DNA from: Ravibacter sp964559125
GTDB taxonomy: Bacteria; Bacteroidota; Bacteroidia; Cytophagales; Spirosomataceae
Direction of reading: 5' to 3'
Assembly: GCA_964559125.1 (NCBI GenBank)
Contig: CAZLGW010000008.1
Location: forward strand, 1 to 64,000
Length of the DNA stretch: 64,000 nt
Part shown: piece by piece, positions 58,463-64,000 of the stretch
How the letters are laid out: every line of letters starts with the position of its first letter
How positions within the stretch are numbered: position 1 is the stretch's first letter
Notes under the pieces: model-generated
Databases searched by the model: none
Told to the model about the DNA's origin: nothing
Seen by the model: the letters and a program-made list of their open reading frames with translations, nothing else
Translations under genes and position numbers: made by a program

Positions 58463-60583
58463 TTAAGCGTTTACTTTCCCTTTAGCTTTCTCGATCACCG
58501 CCTCCGCAAGGTTAGCCGGCAGGAAGTCATAGTGGGAGAAAGTAAGGTTAGCGGTTGCACGACCGGAGCTGATGGTACGAAGGTCTGTTACGTATCCGAA
58601 AAGCTCTGAAAGAGGCACATCGGCCTTAATCACCTGTGATCCGGCTTTTGTATCCATACCTTTCATGATACCTCTTCTCCGGTTCAGGTCGCCGGTGATA
58701 GGACCGGTATATTCGTCCGGCGATACTACTTCGACTGCCATGATAGGTTCAAGCAGCCTGGCGCCTGCATTGCGCGCCGATTCTCTGAAGCCCAGGCGCC
58801 CGGCCATTTCGAAAGAGAAAGAATCGGAGTCGACATCGTGGAAAGACCCATGGAACAACCTGACTTTGCAGGAATCCACAGGATAGCCTGCCAAAGGACC
58901 ATTGGACATGGCCTCCTGGAAACCTTTCTGGATAGAAGGGATAAATTCTCTCGGAATCACCCCTCCGACGATCTGGTTTACGAACTGCAGACCGGTTTTT
59001 TTCTCTTGCCCCGGCTCATCGTCATCACGCGGCCCGATCTCGAAAACGATATCAGCAAATTTACCACGACCACCGGTTTGCTTCTTATAAACCTCGCGGT
59101 GCTCGAAATTCTTGGTAAGCGCTTCTTTATAGGCTACCTGGGGAGCTCCCTGGTTAACTTCCACCTTGAATTCACGGCGCATACGCTCGATGATAATTTC
59201 CAGGTGAAGTTCACCCATACCGCGCAGGATAGTCTGGCCGGTTTCCTGATCTGTATTGACAACCAGGGTAGGATCTTCCTCAACCAGCTTGGCAATAGCA
59301 TTGCCGAATTTATCCTGGTCGGCTGTTTTCTTAGGCTCGACTGCGTAGCCGATCACCGGCTCGGGGAAGTCCATAGATTCAAGTACAATCGGGTGTTTCT
59401 CTTCAGAAAGCGTATCCCCTGTCTTGATATCCTTGAAGCCTACCACTGCACCAATATCACCTGCTTCCAGGCGCTCGATCTGGTTCTGTTTGTTGGCGTG
59501 CATCTGAAAGATACGGGAAATCCTCTCCTTGTTTCCGGACCGGTTGTTCAGGACGTACGAACCCGATTCCAGGATCCCGGAATAAGAACGCACAAAACAA
59601 AGGCGTCCTACATACGGATCGGTTGCAATCTTAAATGCAAGCGCAGCAAAGGGAGCTTCGGCCGAAGGCTTTCTTGCTATCTCTTCGCCGGTACGCGGAT
59701 CGGTTCCTTTAATGCTCTCCCTGTCGAGCGGTGAGGGAAGAAGAGCCATAACAAGATCCAGCATGGTCTGTACCCCTTTGTTTTTGAAAGAGGAACCACA
59801 CACCATGGGAACGATCTTCATATCGATAACGGCCGCTCTGAGAGCTGCCAGGATTTCATCTTCAGTGATGGAAGCAGGATCGTCGAAATACTTCTCCATC
59901 AGGCTTTCGTCATACTCGGCTACCGCTTCAAGCAGCTTCTCTCTCCATTCGGCAACCTCCTCGGCCATATCATCGGGGATAGGAACGATCTCATAGGTCA
60001 TACCCTTGTCATGCTCGTTCCACACCATGCCGCGGTTGTTGATCAGGTCGACCACGCCTTTGAAATTCTCTTCAGAACCGATAGGCAGCTGAAGCGGTAC
60101 GGCATATGATCCGAGCATCTCTTTTACCTGGCGGCAAACATTCAGGAAGTCAGCGCCGGAGCGATCCATTTTGTTGACGAATCCAATCCGCGCCACGTTA
60201 TAGTTATTGGCAAGGCGCCAGTTCGTTTCCGACTGGGGCTCTACGCCGTCTACTGCGCTGAAAAGAAACACAAGCCCGTCAAGTACGCGCAAAGAGCGGT
60301 TTACCTCAACCGTAAAGTCAACGTGACCCGGAGTATCGATGATGTTGATATGATACTGCTCTCCACGATAATTCCATCCTACGGTAACCGCGGCAGAAGT
60401 AATTGTAATACCTCTCTCCTGCTCCTGCTCCATCCAGTCTGTGGTAGCTCCTCCTTCGTGGGTCTCACCCAGTTTGTGGTTCACACCCGAGTAATAAAGG
60501 ATACGCTCGGTAGTCGTTGTCTTACCTGCATCTATGTGAGCGGCAATACCAATATTTCTTGTTAATCTCAGATCACGTGCCAT
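58463..60583 (-). CDS. fusA: Elongation factor G
   Basis: A 706-residue translocase GTPase. G motifs: AHIDAGKTTTTERIL (P-loop), DTPGHVDF and NKMDRSGADF; domains II-V follow, with the domain IV tip region GGVIPREFIPSIQKGF and FSFEMAGRLGFRESAR near the end. It is next to rpsJ; rpsL and rpsG, the usual partners of the str operon, are not in this window and a promoter directly precedes fusA, so fusA-rpsJ seems to be an independent unit. Confidence 0.99.
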   Translation of the reverse strand: MARDLRLTRNIGIAAHIDAGKTTTTERILYYSGVNHKLGETHEGGATTDWMEQEQERGITITSAAVTVGWNYRGEQYHINIIDTPGHVDFTVEVNRSLRVLDGLVFLFSAVDGVEPQSETNWRLANNYNVARIGFVNKMDRSGADFLNVCRQVKEMLGSYAVPLQLPIGSEENFKGVVDLINNRGMVWNEHDKGMTYEIVPIPDDMAEEVAEWREKLLEAVAEYDESLMEKYFDDPASITEDEILAALRAAVIDMKIVPMVCGSSFKNKGVQTMLDLVMALLPSPLDRESIKGTDPRTGEEIARKPSAEAPFAALAFKIATDPYVGRLCFVRSYSGILESGSYVLNNRSGNKERISRIFQMHANKQNQIERLEAGDIGAVVGFKDIKTGDTLSEEKHPIVLESMDFPEPVIGYAVEPKKTADQDKFGNAIAKLVEEDPTLVVNTDQETGQTILRGMGELHLEIIIERMRREFKVEVNQGAPQVAYKEALTKNFEHREVYKKQTGGRGKFADIVFEIGPRDDDEPGQEKKTGLQFVNQIVGGVIPREFIPSIQKGFQEAMSNGPLAGYPVDSCKVRLFHGSFHDVDSDSFSFEMAGRLGFRESARNAGARLLEPIMAVEVVSPDEYTGPITGDLNRRRGIMKGMDTKAGSQVIKADVPLSELFGYVTDLRTISSGRATANLTFSHYDFLPANLAEAVIEKAKGKVNA

Positions 60584-60626
60584 TGGTTTGTGGCTTGTTT
60601 TTGTCAGTTTTTTAGAAAACAGAGCG

Positions 60627-60657
60627 CAAAATTAGCGTTTCAGTTTTTTATTTACAA
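60627..60657 (-). promoter_or_regulatory. Promoter of fusA-rpsJ
   Basis: On the minus strand TTG (60657-60655), 20 bp, TAATTTTG (60634-60627): a perfect -7 box with correct spacing. A leader of about 37 bases precedes the fusA start. The remaining 136 bases to the divergent regulator gene show no other clear signal apart from CCCC/GGGG near 60722-60732. Confidence 0.75.
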
Positions 60658-60793
60658 AAAATATGGAGGTATTTCTTGTTTATTTTTTCAGGATCAGGCA
60701 TAATAGCGTTACGAAGAATTCCCCTCCGGGGTTGCTTCCGCAACATAAATAGCGCCGGGCAAACTGCATAACCCTCAAATAATTGAAATAGCT

Positions 60794-63562
60794 ATGAAAG
60801 AAATGACACGTCAGGCACTACTGACTTTGGTTGTCTTTGCCTTCATTTTGTACAGTTCACCTTTAGAAGCCCGGAATAACGTTGCTACAGAGGATTTAAA
60901 AAATGCTCTGTCGCTCGCCGAAGCTCATCTGCAGGCATTCAGAAATGATAGCGTGATTGCAATAACCGGCGATTTGCTGAAATCACTAAAAGTCCGCGGC
61001 CAACTGGATACGCCTTTTGCCATACGCGTCCTGCTGGCAGAAGGTATGGCTTTAGAGAATGATGAACAGGGCGATATAGCTTTGAAAAAGTTACTTCATG
61101 TGGAACAGCAGAGTCAAAAATACCGGCTTGGCGATATCCATGTGAAGGCCTGCCTGGCGTTGGCATTATTATACGAAAAAAACGGGTTAACAGAAAGCAG
61201 CAGGAAGTATCTGGACCTGGCTGAAACGGCTATCAACCGCGATGGACTGGACCGGGAATATGCCTACTTTGCCATTCGCAGGGCTTCATGGGAACGATTA
61301 TTCGGGAAGAAGGATACCGCGCTTCTCTTTACCCGTGAAGCCCTGAAGGCAGCATCGAAACACGGATTGGTACTGGAAAAAGCCATCAGCCATATGCTGC
61401 TTAATATGCTGCTGCCCAGGTCATCCATCGACGCACGAATGCATCACAGCCTGGCTGCGGTAAAGCTGTATCAGCAGTTGGGAGACCAGGTGGGTTGTAG
61501 TTACATGTTTGAAGCTGTTGCCAGGCTTTATTTTCAGCAACGAAAATTCCCCCAGGCGATTGCTTACAGTGATTCTGCGCTTCTGGCTGCCAATCGCTCC
61601 ATAGCTGCAGGGCATACACGTCATGCACTGGTCGGTAGTACATACCGGTTCAGAGGCGGCATTTTCAGGGAAATGGGCTTGCTCGATTCTGCGCTCGCAA
61701 ACATTCAAAAGGGTTTTGAACTTGATTTAAAGCTTAATGAAGAAAATGTTAAAGATAAGATCCTGGAAATAGAATCACGTTATCAGGATAAGTTTAAAGA
61801 TCAGCAGCTTGAAGAGAATCGATTGGCGATACAATTGAAAAATAGTCAATTGAGGTTTTCGGCCGTTATTGTATTTCTTGTATTAATCCTGGCGGTGTCT
61901 CTGTTCTTTGGTTATCGAAAACAGAAGCAGGATAAAAAGAAACTGATCGAACAGAATACGCTGATCTATAACCAGACGATCAAACTTGAGGCGCTTGATG
62001 CGGCTAAATCACGTTTCTTTGCCAACGTCTCCCATGAGCTGCGAACGCCGTTGGCATTAATACTTGGTCCGCTGGGGACATTATTAAAAGAAAACCGCCT
62101 GACTGAAAGGCAGGTGGAACTTCTGAAATTCGTTCACAGGAGTAGCAGACAGCTGGAAAATATGGTTACTGGTATCCTGGACCTGGGAAAAGTAGAAATG
62201 GGAAAAATGAAACTGGACGAAAGCCCAACGCCTGTAGCCACTTTTTTTGGTAGTCATTTTGCCCAGTTTGAGTCGCTCGCCGACAGCAAAGAACTGGATT
62301 ACTCCTATGTCATCCATATAAGCAACGATCTCCGGGCAAATCTGGACCAGTCTAAATGCAGTCAGATCCTGAATAACCTGCTCGCCAACTCGTTTAAATT
62401 CACTCCCCGGGGTAAGCAAATCACCGCAACGCTAAACCTGGTTGATGACCACCTGCATTTGTGTATTACCGACTCAGGAATCGGTATTCATCCCGACGAT
62501 CTCCCGTATATCTTCGATCGTTATTTCCAGACTCCGAAGCGTGATAAGCCTGCCGAGGGAGGTACGGGCATCGGACTGGCTCTTTGCCAGGACTATGTTC
62601 AACTCATGAACGGGCAAATCGAAGCAGAAAGCATACCCGGCCAGGGCTCAAGCTTTCACGTAGCTATTCCAATTACACTATTGCCTGATGCAAACCAGCC
62701 GGATATTGATATCAGGGAAATAGGACAAACTCCAAATACGTTCCATACAACAGTTTCGCTTCGCGCTTTAACCACAGGTGAAACCGGGGGCGCCCTGCCC
62801 ATGGCCCTTCCTGCTATTCTGGTCGTCGAAGACAATCCGGACCTGCAGGCTTATATCCACCTGATTCTGTCGGACAGATACCGTGTTCTGACGGCCGGTA
62901 ACGGGAAAGAGGCTTTGGAACGGATACATACGGAAGGCAGTAGCCGGATCTCCCTTATACTCTCCGATCTGATGATGCCGGTCATGGACGGACATCAATT
63001 GCTCGCCCATCTTAAATCAGTAGATGCGATGCGCCATATCCCGTTTGTCATGTTAACAGCCAGGGCCGATTCGCAGGACAGGCTGCGTGCTTTGCGCATC
63101 GGGGTGGATGATTACCTGCTTAAGCCATTTGAAGAGGAGGAGTTGCTGGCCCGTATCGATAATCTGCTCGCCAACCAGGCAGCCCGCAGATTATCTGTTA
63201 CGCACGAAGGAGAGCCAGGTCCTGCTATGTCCGGGGCAGACAGGGAGTGGTTGGAAACGTTTGAACGACATGTGGAGAACAACCTGGCAAACCCTGTGCT
63301 CAGCGTACCGGAGTTAGCTTATCATTTCGCAATGAGCGAATCTACATTATTACGCCAATTGAAGCGATTGACAGGACTTTCGCCCGCGCAATACGTGCAG
63401 GCAGTAAGGCTTGAGAACGCCCGACGCCTACTGGAAAACGGCACATTCCGGTCAATTACCCAGGTAGCCGCCCAGGTTGGCTACGGAGATGTTCGCTCGT
63501 TCTCCCGCAACTTTCGTATACGATTTGGCAAACTTCCCTCCCGGTTATCAGATGTTGACTGA
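60794..63562 (+). CDS. Hybrid two-component system protein: TPR sensor, histidine kinase, receiver and AraC-type DNA-binding domain
   Basis: A 922-residue single-protein regulator. N-terminal signal sequence (about 8-26), a periplasmic helical TPR-like region (about 35-330), a transmembrane helix (about 354-373), HisKA with His414 (FFANVSHELRTPL), HATPase (NNLLANSFKFTPRG, GGTGIGLALCQDYV), a receiver domain (about 675-790) with phosphoacceptor Asp725 in SDLMMPVMDG, and an AraC-type HTH (about 815-918, LAYHFAMSESTLLRQLKRLTG, AAQVGYGDVRSFSRNFR). Unlike classic PUL hybrid regulators the sensor is TPR-like rather than a two-bladed propeller, and no Sus genes lie beside it. The next gene encodes a collagen-like lipoprotein, which it might control. 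Confidence 0.95.
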   Translation: MKEMTRQALLTLVVFAFILYSSPLEARNNVATEDLKNALSLAEAHLQAFRNDSVIAITGDLLKSLKVRGQLDTPFAIRVLLAEGMALENDEQGDIALKKLLHVEQQSQKYRLGDIHVKACLALALLYEKNGLTESSRKYLDLAETAINRDGLDREYAYFAIRRASWERLFGKKDTALLFTREALKAASKHGLVLEKAISHMLLNMLLPRSSIDARMHHSLAAVKLYQQLGDQVGCSYMFEAVARLYFQQRKFPQAIAYSDSALLAANRSIAAGHTRHALVGSTYRFRGGIFREMGLLDSALANIQKGFELDLKLNEENVKDKILEIESRYQDKFKDQQLEENRLAIQLKNSQLRFSAVIVFLVLILAVSLFFGYRKQKQDKKKLIEQNTLIYNQTIKLEALDAAKSRFFANVSHELRTPLALILGPLGTLLKENRLTERQVELLKFVHRSSRQLENMVTGILDLGKVEMGKMKLDESPTPVATFFGSHFAQFESLADSKELDYSYVIHISNDLRANLDQSKCSQILNNLLANSFKFTPRGKQITATLNLVDDHLHLCITDSGIGIHPDDLPYIFDRYFQTPKRDKPAEGGTGIGLALCQDYVQLMNGQIEAESIPGQGSSFHVAIPITLLPDANQPDIDIREIGQTPNTFHTTVSLRALTTGETGGALPMALPAILVVEDNPDLQAYIHLILSDRYRVLTAGNGKEALERIHTEGSSRISLILSDLMMPVMDGHQLLAHLKSVDAMRHIPFVMLTARADSQDRLRALRIGVDDYLLKPFEEEELLARIDNLLANQAARRLSVTHEGEPGPAMSGADREWLETFERHVENNLANPVLSVPELAYHFAMSESTLLRQLKRLTGLSPAQYVQAVRLENARRLLENGTFRSITQVAAQVGYGDVRSFSRNFRIRFGKLPSRLSDVD

Positions 63563-63722
63563 AAATGTGACAGGATTGACGAAAAAAAGCACTTCAGGCT
63601 GCTGATTTTTGCGGTGTTACTTTCATCGTTTAATCATCCCTGCTCCTATTATGCCGGCGCTGGTTCAGACAGGAAGTCCTGTAAGTCTTTTTTCAATAAT
63701 AATTCCAATTCAATTACTTGTA

Positions 63723-64000
63723 ATGAAACAGCTACGTCTATTTCTCGCCCTCCTTATAGCAGGTTCGGTTTTTTTTAGTTGTGAAGGCCCCGAAGGTCCT
63801 GCAGGTCCGCAGGGGGCTAAAGGAGAGACCGGCGCTACTGGTTCTACAGGAGCTACAGGTGCTACTGGCGCCACTGGGACTGCGAACGTCATTTACAGCC
63901 CTTGGAAATCCTTGAGCGGAGCTGACAAATGGTCTGGTTTCGGTCAACAAACCTTGATGGCGGCTTTCGCAGCGCCGGAGATGACCGACGCCATCCTGGA
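63723..64000 (+). CDS. Collagen-like (GXY repeat) lipoprotein, partial at the window edge
   Basis: ATG 63723 starts a lipoprotein signal peptide (MKQLRLFLALLIAGSVFFSC, Cys20), followed directly by eleven uninterrupted Gly-X-Y triplets (GPEGPAGPQGAKGETGATG and so on, residues 22-54) and then a non-repeat domain (NVIYSPWKSLSGADKWSG). The frame runs open to the window end, so the length is unknown. Lipid-anchored collagen-like stalks of this form are found in Bacteroidota; the downstream domain resembles none that I can name from 38 residues. It lies 160 bases after the hybrid regulator. Confidence 0.85.
   Translation, partial: MKQLRLFLALLIAGSVFFSCEGPEGPAGPQGAKGETGATGSTGATGATGATGTANVIYSPWKSLSGADKWSGFGQQTLMAAFAAPEMTDAIL

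Noticed and set aside
63787..63890. Short repeats (GGTGCTACTGGC-like) considered as a CRISPR or tandem repeat array
   Set aside because: The 9-base periodicity is the codon pattern of Gly-Ala-Thr triplets in a coding region.
63710..63892. A minus-strand frame with PVAPVAPVAPVEPVAP-like repeats
   Set aside because: It is the complement of the collagen-like GXY repeats of the lipoprotein on the plus strand, which has a proper signal peptide.
1..64000. Search for tRNA, rRNA, insertion sequences, integrases, attachment sites and phage genes
   Set aside because: No cloverleaf, rRNA-like segment, transposase or integrase motif was recognised; all longer frames belong to the genes listed.

Overview
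The window is a chromosomal segment of a member of the Bacteroidota. The evidence is three SusC/SusD pairs, ECF sigma/FecR pairs placed before STN-containing SusC genes, a glucuronoyl-esterase/pectate-lyase/sulfatase gene set, a hybrid two-component system ending in an AraC domain, and perfect Bacteroidota-type promoters (TTG, 19-20 bp, TAnnTTTG). The family looks like the Cytophagia/Sphingobacteriia/Chitinophagia side of the phylum, but I cannot name a genus from sequence alone. No rRNA, tRNA, CRISPR array, transposase or phage gene was seen, and no gene-free stretch exceeds 300 bases (the longest, 10311-10599, holds inverted repeats).

Layout. Positions 1-2985 (+): the tail of an unknown gene, an exported S58 (DmpA-type) peptidase and a lipoprotein version of glutamate racemase. 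Positions 3007-10310 (-): SusC, SusD, sulfatase and a beta-propeller-like protein, a polysaccharide utilisation locus (PUL) without its own sigma factor. Positions 10600-23990 (-): a second PUL in the order ECF sigma, FecR, SusC (with STN), SusD, FN3-like lipoprotein, pectate lyase fused to a formylglycine-generating-enzyme-like domain, beta-helix enzyme and CE15 glucuronoyl esterase; a pectin-like or glucuronate-containing glycan is the likely target. Positions 24175-28881 (+): a GH125 alpha-mannosidase directly abutting an ATP synthase F0 cluster (atpZ, small membrane protein, atpB, atpE, atpF, atpH) that stops before atpA. Positions 28923-31205: a membrane-anchored non-specific nuclease and a BaiN-like flavoprotein. 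Positions 31212-39949 (-): a third PUL (ECF sigma, FecR, SusC, SusD, GH16 glucanase), probably for a beta-glucan or galactan.

Positions 40052-60583 (-) are the housekeeping core: fusA-rpsJ, then the complete S10-spc-alpha ribosomal cluster from rplC to rplQ including secY, map, infA, rpmJ and rpoA, followed by carA and a SAM methyltransferase. Short genes rpmD and rpmJ are included. A terminator plus a perfect promoter separates rpsJ from rplC; another perfect promoter lies before rpsH; a strong terminator follows rplQ. Positions 60794-64000 (+) hold a TPR-type hybrid two-component regulator and the start of a lipoprotein with collagen-like GXY repeats, cut by the window edge.

Most notable items: the pectate lyase/FGE-like fusion lacking the FGE cysteine pair; an H-type pseudoknot that can form just before rpsJ; ribosomal protein L17 carrying a helix-hairpin-helix tail; a lipoprotein glutamate racemase; nested palindromes before the first SusC; and dispersed repeats next to PUL genes.
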